From the NCBI GenBank assembly GCA_018340805.1, contig JACMZG010001870.1, positions 48,666,182 to 48,730,181 of the forward strand: a DNA stretch of 64,000 nt. The letters run 5' to 3'. Positions 45,101 to 50,786 of this stretch are shown one piece after another. The position numbers and the translations under genes are program-made. The DNA comes from Microvelia longipes. Lineage: Eukaryota; Arthropoda; Insecta; Hemiptera; Veliidae. The number at the start of each line of letters is the position of its first letter. The stretch's first letter is position 1. Under the pieces are notes generated by a model. That model had not been told where the DNA came from. It ran no database searches and saw only the letters and a program-made list of their open reading frames with translations.

Positions 45101-47148
45101 AGCTGATGTGATTGCAGGGAGTGAAACTTCTAGTGGAAGAGCTGGGTATCCGTGGTCAAGAGGTGTTCATGTGGAGGTGGCAGGAGGCGGCCATGTTTAC
45201 AGTGATTGGATTTGACTCAAACCTCTCAAAACACTTTAGGTTCGACCCTAGCATGAGTCTCATATTCAAAGGTAAACCATAAACCACTCATAAATTCTTT
45301 TAATTCTGTGCTTTTTATTATAAAGGTGTGGATTACCTTGTTATGGCTTATTGCTCAATTAATTCTGCTTGTCCTTTAATTCACCTCAAGGTCACTTATG
45401 AGTGGAATTGCATCACGCGGTGGAAACCTTGTCGTTCTTTTGATTCAACGGTGGATTCAAGGTGTTACCTCTCAGGTCTTAATTTTCCGGGTCCCCCCCC
45501 TCCTACAAAATTTACGGGAACTTAAAGACTTTATTAATTTCCCTCACCTCTCTGGTGTGGTGACAAAATTATTGAAAACTTGTCACATACCACACTACAA
45601 GTCCCCCCTTTTAGCCAAGCTTGTCTTCTCTTCTCCTCCCTTTTAACCAACCACAGACACACATAAAAATAACCAACCAACTGGTGAATTCTCAGGTGAA
45701 TTAAAGATTAAGATTAAGATTTAACATTTCATACATTGGTTTAAGCTAAAAGGAAAATATGTCACATTAGCTAATTTACAGAAAATTTACATTTTAAACT
45801 CTACAAACTCTTTTATGCTGTCGAAGACATTGTTTGTTAAAAAAAGCTTTTATTTCTTTTTTATATTTCTTTATCTGACAGATTTTTTGTTTTCTCCGGT
45901 AATTTCTTAAAGAATTTTTCTTAAAAATTTCTTGGACATGGTGACCAACCTCAGATTTTTTAAGACAGTGCTTTGGTATAGCAATTTTATATTTATTTCT
46001 CGTGTTGTAACCATGTATACTTTGGTGCTGCTCAAGATTATTTACATCAGACTTTACATGTAGCAATGTTTAATATATATACAAATTTATCACTGTCATT
46101 ATACCAAGTTCCTTAAATTTATTTTTACATGAATTTCATTTCTCTGATTTCGTTATTAATCTTAAGACTACTTTTTGTTGTAACAGAATTCAATATTACA
46201 AATGTAATCTTTGTTATGAAATAACAATATTAACATCCTTAAAAGTAGGAAAGAAATTATAAAAATCTAGTTAAAACAGTTTAATTTTAAATAAAGAGAT
46301 CTGATATGAAGAGGCTGAGATCACAAGTGTCGCGAGGTGGGTAAAATAACCTGACTCATCCCCAACTACACATCGCTCCCCTTGCAGCTGTTGGGACTTT
46401 TCCTGTCCTTTTGCTGTGTTACAAGCATTGCATTTTCCTCCCTTCCAGCTGATTTTTAGTCACGTGACCATTGTGACGTAGTGGGGGGTTACTGACTCGT
46501 GACTCTGATTCCCCTCTCCTATGCCTCGCCATTCTCGATGTCAATTCAGAACCACGCTCTGCTACCAATTTCTGCGACAGTGAGGGCGAAAAATGTGGGA
46601 CCAGTTTCCTGCCCCTAAGCTTCAACAGAAGTTAAATTTAAATAATTCCTGACAAAGAAAGAGAGGGGGAAGGAGCAGTTAAATTATACAAGGAAATACC
46701 ATACCAAAATTTGAGAACCAAGATGGGAACCAGATCTAGACTGCCGCTTCCCGGAAAATCCGAGCCTCGGCACAGCGAGAGGGGCAAAGCGTAGGAGAGG
46801 GAGTCAGAGTCACGAGTCAGTAACCTCCCACTATATCACAGCATCCCCCAGCAGGGGGGGGGGGGCTAAAACTGGCCCTGGTACCTTGCCCCACACTTTT
46901 CCCCTCACTGGTTGCACCATGTCAAAAGTTATAGCACGAGGAGTATAGTAGTAGTCATCTTTGCATACATTGTAAATAAACCTATTGGTAGTCATTATTA
47001 TGAAGTAATGTTTTTCTCTACAGGGGTTGGGAGTAAAGTAGAAGGGGCGAGTAGGAAGAACAGTCACAGTGCTTACTCTCAACTTGCTACATCTGATGAG
47101 GATCTCAAGTCTGCTCAAACCTGCTCATCTCCTCTCAATATCTGCTGA
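15200..47148 (+). CDS. SLC26A11: SLC26A11-type sodium-independent sulfate/anion transporter, 12 exons
   Basis: Multi-pass anion exchanger of the SLC26 (SulP) family; in animals SLC26A11 moves sulfate and chloride independently of sodium. Exons: 15200-15237 (start inside exon 15132-15237), 18852-18987, 22096-22291, 24176-24396, 32345-32513, 34165-34329, 36004-36165, 40305-40445, 41590-41735, 44336-44500, 45118-45271, 47024-47148. All borders are GT/AG and all phases join. The sum is 1818 nt, or 605 residues plus stop, close to the human length of 606. Visible are the SLC26 signature (LTAIPQGLAYAVVAGLPPQ then YGLYSGF), the conserved SFPTTGSFTRTAVN stretch, and a STAS domain at about residues 455-565. 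ATG 15200 is chosen because it gives the family length; the exon frame is open further upstream, so a longer N-terminus is possible. Introns hold most of the transposons. Confidence 0.93.
15276..15985. mobile_element. MITE, about 700 bp, with long terminal inverted repeats
   Basis: AAGTGATGTAGAAATTCATA near the start is mirrored near the end by TTCTACATCACTTT, and GTGGTCTAACTCCC by GGGAGTTAGACCAC. It begins about 40 bp after exon 1 of the transporter. A second copy lies at 16033-17215. Confidence 0.8.
16033..17215. mobile_element. MITE, second copy, carrying a nested insertion
   Basis: Same ends as the 15276-15985 element (AAAGTAATGTAGAAATTCAT ... TTCTACATTAATTTA) and collinear with it, except for the 448-bp block at 16223-16670, which is absent from the first copy. 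Confidence 0.8.
16223..16670. mobile_element. hAT-like MITE with 8-bp target duplication
   Basis: Flanked by GTTTTGAT on both sides (16215-16222 and 16671-16678). Terminal inverted repeats read CAAAGAGACTAATACTATTA at the left and TAATAGTATTAGCCTCTTTG at the right. An 8-bp duplication fits the hAT superfamily. The short frame at 16499-16687 is not a transposase. Confidence 0.85.
17220..18065. repeat. Interspersed repeat (also at 33001-33505) with nested MITE
   Basis: Shares AATTAAATATATTTTTTGTT, GCGTATGGAATACGAT and CACTGTGTGTA in order with the copy at 33.0-33.5 kb. The block 17772-18048 is missing from that copy. Confidence 0.65.
17772..18048. mobile_element. MITE of about 275 bp nested in an older repeat
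   Basis: Inverted ends: TTAGCATACTTACCGTAT near 17783 is complementary to ATACGGTAAGTATGCTAA near 18003. The related copy near 33475 passes from GATCACCTGTTAAATA to CACTGTGTGTAC without it. Confidence 0.7.
18066..18851. other. Intron 1, 3' part: nothing recognised
   Basis: AT-rich intron sequence leading to the acceptor of exon 2. A short frame starting 18718 only opens onto exon 2 and is not a real start, because exon 1 joins it in phase. Confidence 0.5.
18852..18987 (+). CDS. SLC26A11: SLC26A11 exon 2
   Basis: Acceptor TTTTCAG, donor CAG/GTACAT. Encodes LPVLQWLPKYELNYVIKDFL and the first membrane segments with AGLTVGLTAIPQGLAYAVVA, the start of the SLC26 sulfate transporter signature. Confidence 0.93.
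19500..19665 (-). mobile_element. Penelope-like pLTR remnant with decayed hammerhead core
   Basis: On the minus strand, GACACTGATGATGACC is followed within 30 bases by GAAACACAC, resembling the CTGATGA...GAAA arrangement. Stem II is poor. No coding part is adjacent. Confidence 0.4.
20155..21190. mobile_element. MITE (family of 14600-14905) split by a nested element
   Basis: The left part (20155-20280) and right part (20968-21190) align with the uninterrupted copy at 14600-14905. Shared stretches include GTTCAAAATTACAG on the left and ATTGATTTATTATAACC on the right. The middle 690 bp is foreign. Confidence 0.8.
20281..20967. mobile_element. Nested foldback MITE, about 690 bp
   Basis: Ends TCCAAGAGCC and, inverted, GACTCTTGGA. 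Long inner complementarity joins TATACCTTTAATTATGAAG with its mirror, GGCAGACTATG and the GTCGTGTGCAAAACAT / ACACGAC pair. ATAG before it and AATAG after it may be the target duplication. Partial relatives lie at 5404-5835 and 60595-61140. Confidence 0.8.
21190..22095. other. Intron 2, 3' part: nothing recognised
   Basis: AT-rich intron with a pyrimidine-rich block near 21990-22022 that is not the used acceptor. No repeat family or gene recognised. Confidence 0.5.
22096..22291 (+). CDS. SLC26A11: SLC26A11 exon 3
   Basis: Acceptor TTGCAG, donor TTAG/GTACTT. Encodes YGLYSGFMGCFVYFLFGG, then DITIGPTAITALM and a membrane segment FLTGCIITLFGVLHLG. Joins exon 2 in phase 0 to make LPPQYGLYS. Confidence 0.94.
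22378..22578. mobile_element. TA-flanked MITE, family with CAGTTGACAGC ends, copy 1
   Basis: TIR TAGTATGACACACTGCTAAA at the left and TTTAGCTGTG.GTCGTATT at the right; CAATTGACAGC is mirrored by GCTGTCAAATG. Related copies lie at 32962-33635, 51240-51420 and 59283-59470. About 200 bp, non-coding. Confidence 0.75.
22852..22877. repeat. Short perfect hairpin
   Basis: GGAGAATAATTA and its exact reverse complement TAATTATTCTCC are separated by AG. It lies in intron 3; no function can be assigned. Confidence 0.6.
23540..23822 (-). pseudogene. Penelope-like GIY-YIG endonuclease linker fragment
   Basis: On the minus strand an open frame of about 94 codons reads RRLPNLRNLLVHTIPP, then a Cys-rich linker PCNRSRCLTCP, then CTSSNVVYCLECRQCDCFYVG. 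This is the region between reverse transcriptase and GIY-YIG nuclease in Penelope-like elements, with the usual Cys cluster. The left edge is cut by (TA)n and the nuclease stops just after FYVGE. The fragment at 4446-4592 is a shorter close relative. Confidence 0.8.
23822..23890. repeat. (TA)n microsatellite
   Basis: TA tract directly abutting the Penelope fragment. Confidence 0.95.
24061..24140. repeat. (TA)n microsatellite next to exon 4
   Basis: About 80 bp of TA with small breaks, ending 36 bp before exon 4 of the transporter. Confidence 0.95.
24176..24396 (+). CDS. SLC26A11: SLC26A11 exon 4
   Basis: Acceptor GGTCAG, donor AAG/GTAAGT. Encodes GFLVEFISMPVTVGFTSAAA, LTIGSGQ, a loop, and ALGLATIALLILAK. 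A (TA)n tract ends only about 35 bp upstream of the acceptor, where the branch point and pyrimidine tract should lie. Confidence 0.94.
24455..25348. repeat. Minisatellite, about 26-bp unit GGTTCCCAGRTTTTTATTAT
   Basis: About 34 head-to-tail copies of GGTTCCCAG(G/A)TTTTTATTATTTATTA with many indels. It starts 60 bp after exon 4, entirely within intron 4. Confidence 0.95.
25812..26240 (+). pseudogene. Broken N-terminal part of a Crypton-like tyrosine recombinase ORF
   Basis: Two frames continue each other: residues from 25812 (NIVCDIDELFNNTPPDIAIE ... NFKSWCHDHNLQQVSENALL) run to a stop near 26016, and the reading resumes in another frame at 26015 (SLRSLYSMIKSSLL ... SLIALLKRKKNEGYVAKK). The patterns SENALLVYF, SLYSMIKS and LIALLKRK..GY resemble the SAM-like core-binding domain of insect Crypton or phage-integrase-type proteins. 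The catalytic Arg/His/Tyr domain is absent. The last codons run into AAG/GTAAGA, a good donor, so it may once have been spliced. It lies in intron 4. The family call comes from pattern memory. Confidence 0.5.
26563..26700 (-). mobile_element. SINE-like element, tail half of split copy
   Basis: Tail (GTAGTAGTAGTAATATG, the inverted TAC tail) and the first 110 bp of body match 13665-13770. The rest of this SINE resumes at 31848, beyond the LINE. Confidence 0.75.
27201..28301 (+). CDS. LINE ORF1 protein (PHD finger, coiled coil, nucleic-acid binding)
   Basis: Intact 366-codon frame. Residues 4-48 form a complete C4HC3 PHD-like finger: C4-C7, C19-C22, H27-C30, C45-C48. Residues 80-185 are charged heptad-like sequence (KLEANIDQLVTQMNLL ... 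KLLEMYKKLVQENKAL), likely a coiled coil for trimer formation. Residues 190-345 (VEITNVPETPNENCFALVEK ... LGIEKPASHILVAHRV ... GFEYINTKDGRI) resemble the RNA-binding C-terminal half of LINE ORF1 proteins. Presumed role: packaging LINE RNA with ORF2p. ORF2 follows 175 bp later. Confidence 0.85.
   Translation: MDKCNKCNKHISSNLSLKCVKCEMLFHDKCIGDSKMIGTRSAWKCNSCQEKDNSNGENMNLASTGKEPQQSTTTEDSKINKLEANIDQLVTQMNLLTSLIPKVNNIEATVSSSNQIINEFNTKIDNIDSKCENLKHEMDQKIKETIEHFEAKYSKLLEMYKKLVQENKALREDQEKTKISQNDQEQRSRIDNVEITNVPETPNENCFALVEKIGETLGIEKPASHILVAHRVNTRVKGKIRPIIVQMTNRVIKDKWVKKGRIERPLINSILPNHTLKDAHFFINEHLTIKNKKLVWLTKKVKQTYGFEYINTKDGRISITKDDKSHPVFINNFGILRSLDTKKKIKELWINNEENSQEEEDQPKTI
28477..31389 (+). pseudogene. 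LINE ORF2 (AP endonuclease + reverse transcriptase) with two frameshifts
   Basis: The frame from ATG 28477 (KLTILHSNE) breaks at TAG 28561 and continues in another frame as LDQLCIKLHDLK. Endonuclease motifs follow: LSEAFL, LYRSPSGD, NNIIIGDININ, DHIF, DHYSI. A second shift at the A9 run near 30057-30065 returns to the first frame. Reverse transcriptase motifs: NYRPISLVSNISKIIEKI, QYGFQEGVSTQ, LLDLTKAFDSVSH, IPQGTVLAGLLFL, the catalytic box FVDDV (FADDT is usual) and YLGLTLDSHLNW. About 970 codons in all. The two shifts cancel, and one lies in a homopolymer, so it may be a sequencing error; otherwise the element is dead. Confidence 0.85.
31728..31769 (+). other. LINE 3' UTR hairpin
   Basis: CCTCCTGC (31730-31737) pairs with GCAGGAGG (31760-31767), and inside it AGACC pairs with GGTCT. 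It lies 80 bp upstream of the poly(A). Such hairpins near LINE 3' ends can be recognised by the element's own reverse transcriptase; here that is an inference. Confidence 0.6.
31848..32287 (-). mobile_element. SINE-like element, head half of split copy
   Basis: Continues the body from TTTCATCTAATCTAGACAGA to the tRNA-like head; the reverse complement at the right end reads GAGTCACCCGTGGTGTAGTG, with a B-box-like GGGTTCATTCCC. It is the best preserved head of the three copies, 57 bp upstream of exon 5. Confidence 0.8.
32345..32513 (+). CDS. SLC26A11: SLC26A11 exon 5
   Basis: Acceptor TTTTGTAG, donor ACTG/GTAACC. Encodes a charged loop (KEKTSGMSSDEVWRK) followed by NAFVVILGTFLAFIFSLYNL. The 7.9-kb intron before it holds the minisatellite, recombinase fragment, SINE and LINE. 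Confidence 0.92.
32962..33635. mobile_element. TA-flanked MITE, copy 2, split by another repeat
   Basis: Left piece 32962-33000 (TAGTATAGCTCACAGTTATA ... AGCATGGG) and right piece 33510-33635 (ACTAATGAGGTTGG ... ACACTGTCAACTGAT) together make one MITE like that at 51240-51420. The 500 bp between belong to another family. Confidence 0.7.
33001..33505. repeat. Interspersed repeat (family of 17220-18065) nested in a MITE
   Basis: Collinear with 17220-17770 (GGGAGATGGAATCT, AATTAAATATATTTTTTGTT, GCGTATGGAATACGATCAC) and ending CACTGTGTGTACATAG. A 63-codon frame at 32996-33187 is not a recognised protein. Confidence 0.6.
34165..34329 (+). CDS. SLC26A11: SLC26A11 exon 6
   Basis: Acceptor CTTACAG, donor TTCT/GTAAGT. 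Encodes GHVASGLPPFQPPPFS and, after a loop, EMGSAVIAIPLIAILESIAI then AKAF, the conserved LESIAxAKAF block of SLC26 proteins. Confidence 0.94.
34439..35163. mobile_element. MITE with CTTAGAATAATACTA ends, copy 1
   Basis: Starts CTTAGAATAATACTAATATA and ends with the inverted TATATATAGTATTATTCTAAG. Inner inverted blocks include GGTAACACGAAAG / CTTTCGTGTTA. The second copy is at 61365-61898. It lies in intron 6. Confidence 0.8.
35590..35990 (+). pseudogene. LINE reverse transcriptase C-terminal fragment
   Basis: Frame 35615-35893 reads LLGVTLDAQLTWDKHTSLLT, LSSVLFLLRKLS, ISVYNAYFFSRMSYCVALWG, then shifts frame at an A run before RAIRIIF. This is the conserved region after the RT palm in Jockey-group LINEs. 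It has no start or 3' end and is an old fragment ending just upstream of exon 7. Confidence 0.75.
36004..36165 (+). CDS. SLC26A11: SLC26A11 exon 7
   Basis: Acceptor TTCTAG, donor ACAG/GTATAA. Encodes KGKSLDATQEMIALGLCNIA, GSFVSSFPTTGSFTRTAVN and SGVVTPAGGLVTG, among the most conserved parts of the family. A LINE fragment ends about 100 bp upstream. Confidence 0.95.
36300..39000 (+). pseudogene. 5'-truncated, decayed LINE ORF2
   Basis: Successive frames with several shifts and stops: endonuclease end (TDMNIDLLD, FIDNIFTNI, FSDHIALT) at 36440-36856; linker at 36904-37176; RT start NNYRPISLTPVLGKMFEKI and FGFREGLSTQNAINALTNF at 37476-37790; MPQGSVLGPLLLIYINDLPE and RFADDTTYA at 37892-38131; ILGVSLDSTLNWKAHVNELG; and a C-terminal part at 38351-38758 ending in TAA. 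The 3' end is an (AAAT)n tail at 38976-39000. No ORF1. It lies in intron 7, in the sense orientation of the host gene. Confidence 0.85.
39690..40275 (+). pseudogene. LINE C-terminal fragment with 3' end
   Basis: A frame at 39900-40142 reads NNTRHKNNLITKCCRLNITK then QSIIQSGLPYYNNLPQKIKS, the typical end of Jockey-group ORF2. Upstream sequence (SHLYLWCATLGQ) is broken by stops. It ends in AATAAAGTTTATTTATTTATT, 30 bp before exon 8. Confidence 0.75.
40305..40445 (+). CDS. SLC26A11: SLC26A11 exon 8
   Basis: Acceptor GTTGCAG, donor AAAA/GTAAGC. Encodes ALVVLALSFLTSTFYFIPKA, TLAGVIICAMIYMIEY and LWRTK, matching the FYYIPKSxLAAVII block of SLC26A11. A LINE 3' end stops about 30 bp upstream of the acceptor. 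Confidence 0.94.
40499..40645 (-). mobile_element. Penelope-like pLTR fragment
   Basis: On the minus strand this runs AGGCACTGATGATGGCC ... GTCGAAAGTACTCTGC and then TTGAACTGTGGAGAGACTTG. The last part is close to the arms of the 12669-13390 insert (GAACTGTGGAG, TGGAGAGACTG). No coding region. Confidence 0.65.
40576..40625 (-). ncRNA. Hammerhead-ribozyme-like motif, best of the window
   Basis: Minus strand: stem I AGGCA, core CTGATGA (40618-40612), stem II GGCCT/AGGTC, GAAA (40594-40591), palindrome GTAC as a loopless stem III (40590-40587), cleavage dinucleotide TC, then TGCTT pairing back to AGGCA. All conserved elements of a type I hammerhead are present in order. The minimal stem III fits the dimer-active Penelope class. 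Confidence 0.7.
41295..41475. repeat. 20-bp tandem repeat TATACCTTCCGACATTCTAG
   Basis: About eight copies, some with CATCTG or CTTATG variants. Intron 8, ending 115 bp before exon 9. Confidence 0.9.
41590..41735 (+). CDS. SLC26A11: SLC26A11 exon 9
   Basis: Acceptor TTTCAG, donor TGG/GTGAGT. Encodes VDIVPFLGTMVTCLF, GLEYGILVGVALNLIILLYH and SARPDISMQWVW: the last membrane segments and the lead into the STAS domain. Confidence 0.94.
42420..43190 (+). repeat. Interspersed repeat, uninterrupted copy
   Basis: Reference copy for the broken ones at 12405-13655 and 23205-24010. It ends with a (CA)n, CATACAGACAGACAACTTTG and CTTAAAAACACCTGAAACGG; similar ends occur near 4948. No open frame of note. 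Confidence 0.65.
43440..43710. repeat. 23-bp tandem repeat ATCTTGCTCAATAGTTCTTA
   Basis: About eleven irregular copies of (TATCTTGCTCAATAGTTCTTATC), some fused with short ATAGT slips. Intron 9. Confidence 0.9.
44336..44500 (+). CDS. SLC26A11: SLC26A11 exon 10 (STAS part 1)
   Basis: Acceptor TGTGCAG, donor AAG/GTACAT. Encodes VLVVTPSQNLVFPAAEYLRD and VILDGTHIHSIDSTMAK, the first strands of the STAS domain with the conserved D-x-T-x(5)-D pattern. Confidence 0.93.
44501..45117. other. Intron 10: nothing recognised
   Basis: No repeat family or exon recognised between the two STAS exons. Confidence 0.5.
45118..45271 (+). CDS. SLC26A11: SLC26A11 exon 11 (STAS part 2)
   Basis: Acceptor ATTGCAG, donor AAAG/GTAAAC. 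Encodes GVKLLVEELGIRGQEVFMWR and AMFTVIGFDSN, completing the STAS fold. Confidence 0.92.
45780..46090 (-). pseudogene. LINE C-terminal fragment, antisense to host gene
   Basis: The minus-strand frame 46066-45794 reads HGYNTRNKYKIAIPKHCLKK, then FKKNSLRNYRRKQ and KKEIKAFF, the ending of many non-LTR ORF2 proteins. No upstream RT remains in frame. Intron 11. Confidence 0.7.
46455..46855. mobile_element. Foldback element with about 60-bp inverted repeats
   Basis: GGTTACTGACTCGTGACTCT near 46487 is complementary to AGAGTCACGAGTCAGTAACC near 46808; the match extends through CCCCTCTCCTATGC / GCGTAGGAGAGGG. GC-richer than its surroundings. Intron 11, ending about 170 bp before exon 12. Confidence 0.75.
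47024..47148 (+). CDS. SLC26A11: SLC26A11 exon 12 (C-terminus, stop TGA)
   Basis: Acceptor CTCTACAG. Encodes a Ser-rich tail with SRKNSHSAYSQLATSDEDL and ends in TGA at 47146-47148. The tail is not conserved, so the exon rests on the phase match, the good acceptor and the resulting family-like length. Confidence 0.8.
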
Positions 47149-47411
47149 TTCATCATACTTTGCCCCCAGTCTCTGTTGGAGGCAGCTACACTCTGAGCTG
47201 TCTCAAACTCGGTTCAGCAATATAGAGTAGCATACAAAAGCATGTTTCTCCTCTTGAAATTGTCCATTGGTAGAACTGATAATTGGCAGAATTCCATGTC
47301 ATTGGGTGAGATCATAAAAACTGTTTTTGTTGTTACCTCACCTGATATTGCTTTATTTAGCTTTAATTAGACTGGATCATTATCTTGTTCTTTCTTTTAC
47401 CTTTTATTTCT

Positions 47412-47417
47412 AATAAA
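47412..47417 (+). promoter_or_regulatory. Candidate polyadenylation signal AATAAA for SLC26A11
   Basis: AATAAA lies 264 bp after the transporter stop and is followed by GTG and T-rich sequence. AATAAA is frequent by chance in such AT-rich DNA, so this is only the first plausible site. Confidence 0.35.
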
Positions 47418-47834
47418 AGTGCCTTTAAACATCTTTTATAAATTGAAACATTTATATTTGAATTTATTTATTTAAAGCAGAAGCTACTTACCAGTGTTTT
47501 ATTTTTCTGCATCTTTATTTATATTTTATTTTATTGTGACCTTTTTAATTATCTAATTAGTTATAACTGTTAAAATAAGTAATTATTAAAACGGTAGTGA
47601 TTTGTGCAATTATTTATTTATAATTAAAATGTAGTTTAAATAATAAATTATGTTAAGGCTGTGAGCACCCGAGGCATTTTTGGGTCTACTGAGCATAATG
47701 AAACCCTCATTTCAAATGTCTAGAAATATATAATTTATTATATAAAATGAATGTGATATGTAAATAAATGACAAAAATGTTAGAAGTGTAGCTCCTTATA
47801 TACTTAGAGGTGTAGGTGTGGCTTTTTGCTTATC

Positions 47835-48242
47835 AAAGAGTCACTGCAGTCTATCGTTTAGTTTAAAAATCCCCAAGGTCTTAAGTATTTTGGGGATTGA
47901 CCAATCAGAGAAGCCGCTGCCAACCTCTTACTTAAAAAGTGTAATAACCGCTGTAGGGAAAAAACCTTGTTCCCGGCAATTGTTCACTTTGTTTGTGGTT
48001 CTTCTTTTTGATTACATCGTTTTGAAAACTACTTTCAAATTAATCTTTAAAATGATATTTTAAAATAAAACTACACAAAAGAAATGTAAAAAACAGTGCC
48101 AAGAAAATACGGGTAAAATAACTTGATTTGTTTACATAGTTTTCTCACTCTCTTCTTGCAGGGATTTTTTTTTCTTAACAATCAGTGGTGTCTAAACTGA
48201 CCTGTCAAAATTTTTAAACTAAACGATAGACTGTATGTGTTA
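47835..48242 (-). mobile_element. MITE with CAGTCTATCGTTTAGTTT ends, copy 1
   Basis: About 408 bp; inverted ends CAGTCTATCGTTTAGTTTAA / TTAAACTAAACGATAGACTG. Reverse complement of the copy at 50787-51202. A frame at 47818-48063 crosses its end and is not a gene. Confidence 0.85.
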
Positions 48243-48282
48243 ATAATTATGGATAATATAGATCAATTCAGGTTTAAATAGT

Positions 48283-49090
48283 CGGTTTGCAGTGTCTAAT
48301 AGGATAGTTAAGTTTGATTTGGATTTTGGCGGTTATTTTTTCCCAGTTTTATTTCAACCAATCAGGTTAAATTTTTTATAATATTTTTTCAAATCACACT
48401 TATTTTACTTAATCCGTTTTTATGTTATAATAACCTTGCTTTCTTGACCCATCAGGGTATTCACCCTGCGGGTACCACCTCTGGTGGTATGCATCTACTA
48501 TCCTCTAAGAATTAATTAAAGTTGGGGAAATCTCTTCTACCGGGCTGCGAACCCCGGACATCTGGTGCCGAATTCGAGTGCCTATACGATCACGGCCACA
48601 GAGGCAGATTGGTTAACATTGCTTGGCGTAAAATTGAGAAACTGCAGGAATGTCGCCTTATAGTACTTGGCAGACCAGCCTTATCAGAGAGATTGTTGTA
48701 TAGGTTAATAAAATAATAAACACCAATCTAATAAAAAGCTAGTGAAATAATACACAATCAAAAACCTGACGTAAAGTTCCTAACTGACCAATAAGAAAAC
48801 AGATGATGTAAGCTTACACAAGAGTGGCAACACTGCAAAAAAATGCGAAGCTACAATAAAAATTTTACATTATTTTATTAAAAAATCTGAAAACGTCGAT
48901 ATAAAATGGCTAAAACCCTGAAATATAATTAATAATGACAGAAAACAAGGTTATGTATAAACGGATTAAGTAAAAGAAGTGTAATTTGAAAAAAATTCCA
49001 TAAAAGCGTAACCTGTTTGGTTGAAATAAAACCAGGGAAAAAATAACCGCCAAAATTCTAATCAAACTGAATTATCCCCTTTGGAATACT
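48283..49090. mobile_element. Foldback element with about 150-bp inverted repeats
   Basis: TTTGGCGGTTATTTTTTCCC near 48325 mirrors GGGAAAAAATAACCGCCAAA near 49035, and AACCAATCAGG mirrors CCTGTTTGGTT. The centre holds TTCTACCGGGCTGCGAACCC; I see no certain pol III boxes. Non-coding. Confidence 0.8.
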
Positions 49091-49599
49091 ACACGTTAAA
49101 GAAGGTAACCTTTCAGACTCTTCATGAGCAGAAAGTTTAGAAAAGTTTACTCTATTTCATAAAAAGTCTGTGTTTGCTTTAGAAACAAGCCCCAACTCTT
49201 TTTATTTGGGGATCTACTAATAAACTGATCTTCATAGATGAGAACAATTTTGATGATTTTAGAGTTTTGAATGATAAACCTGATTCAAGTATTTTGTAAA
49301 TATAATACTGTAAATCATTTATTTGTAAACTTATATTTAATAACTATAATTAAATGAACATTATTACATGATTGTCATTAATTATATAAACTATAATTGG
49401 ATCTAATTGTATAAACAATAATTATAGTTTATTATATGAACTATAATTGTTTGATTTAGATTATAATAAATCTAAACAGTGTAGGCTTCCGCGGTTATTG
49501 TCATGAAGATTTAGGTCTTCCGGTGGCGACCACAATTATGAAGATGAAAAATCTGATGTTTTATTTCCACTATGGGAGGTATTTTCAGGGATAGGGCAT

Positions 49600-49735
49600 C
49601 ACTGTTTATGCATTACTTAGAGCTCTAAGCTGTTTATGCATAACCTGTTTATGCATAAAGCTGTTTATGCATAACCTGTTTATGCATAAGCTGTTTATGC
49701 ATTACTTAGAGCTGTTTATGCATCACTGTTTATGG
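49600..49735. repeat. Short tandem repeat CTGTTTATGCATAA
   Basis: About eight spaced copies of CTGTTTATGCAT with variable fill, including ACTTAGAG. The 100 bp upstream carry GTAGGCTTCCGCGGTTATTG, whose complement recurs near 60955. Confidence 0.8.
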
Positions 49736-49740
49736 GATGA

Positions 49741-50786
49741 AAACACAATGCTCTGCAAACCTGAACTGGGGCTATAAAAGTCATTAATAATTAGTTTTCC
49801 TTCCACTAATAATTAGTGAACACCTTCCACTATTAATATTATCAAATAAATAGAACTAAATTACAGAATGGTTAATTAGTTGAATGTTTATTATACAACA
49901 AAGCAAGAGGCCTTCAGTCTCTTTGCCGCCCCACAGCCTTGGGGCAACATGGTTACTCGGAGTTAAATTTACTTTTCCCCCTTCGAGAGATAATAAAACT
50001 GAAAACCAGTCTATAATCCTTGTTTTTCTCCCTATTGGAGGTAAATGTTTTAAGATTTATGTCAGTAATTACCATATTGTTAATATTTTCTAATTTTATA
50101 AAATATATTTATTTAAACAAGAGTTGTTTTCAATTTGTTTTATTTATTTAACCTATAATAACGTAGCTTTATGAAAAGGGTAATGTGTTGGTGCAAATGC
50201 TGTCTATCTGGAATAATCGTAGCTCCTAAATAAGCTTTAATATCGGCTTGAGAACACAAACCATTTATTGCTTTACCCTCATTTTAATGCATTTATAGTC
50301 ACTAATGCTGCTAGATTTAAGGGAAATATTAACCCTGATTTTTATTAAATTGCAAATTCAATGAGTGATTTATGATTTTAAGCCAGAAATAAGCTTTTTT
50401 CCACTTGGCAAATCTTTTGTCATGTCAATACTTTTTTCTTTCTTTATCATGACAAACTTCAATTTTGAGTTAAAATGTCCGATTTTTACACTTAGAGCCC
50501 TTATTCCCATCAAAATAATGATCTTAGACAAAAATATGAAAGTGGCAATATATCGTATATTTATCCCTAGGATTCAATAACAATATACCTTTAAATTTAT
50601 TTTTTTCTAACTAAAATTCAGTGTTGCATGTGTCACCCAAGTTAACTAACCCACCAAAAGAATTTTGTCCCATTGACACAAAAAAGGTATGCCAAGTTTC
50701 AATAATTTATGTTTAGTGGTTCAAAATTTAAGAGAAAGGACTTTTGGACCACTCTATAATTTAGATTTGTTTAGTTGGTAGCAACT
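49741..50786. other. Intergenic: nothing recognised
   Basis: AT-rich; short frames at 49884 and 50365 show no known motif. Confidence 0.5.

Noticed and set aside
48522..48716. 64-codon frame starting MGKSLLPGCEPRTSGAE
   Set aside because: Lies wholly inside a foldback element and shows no family; resembles a chance frame over a tRNA-like centre.
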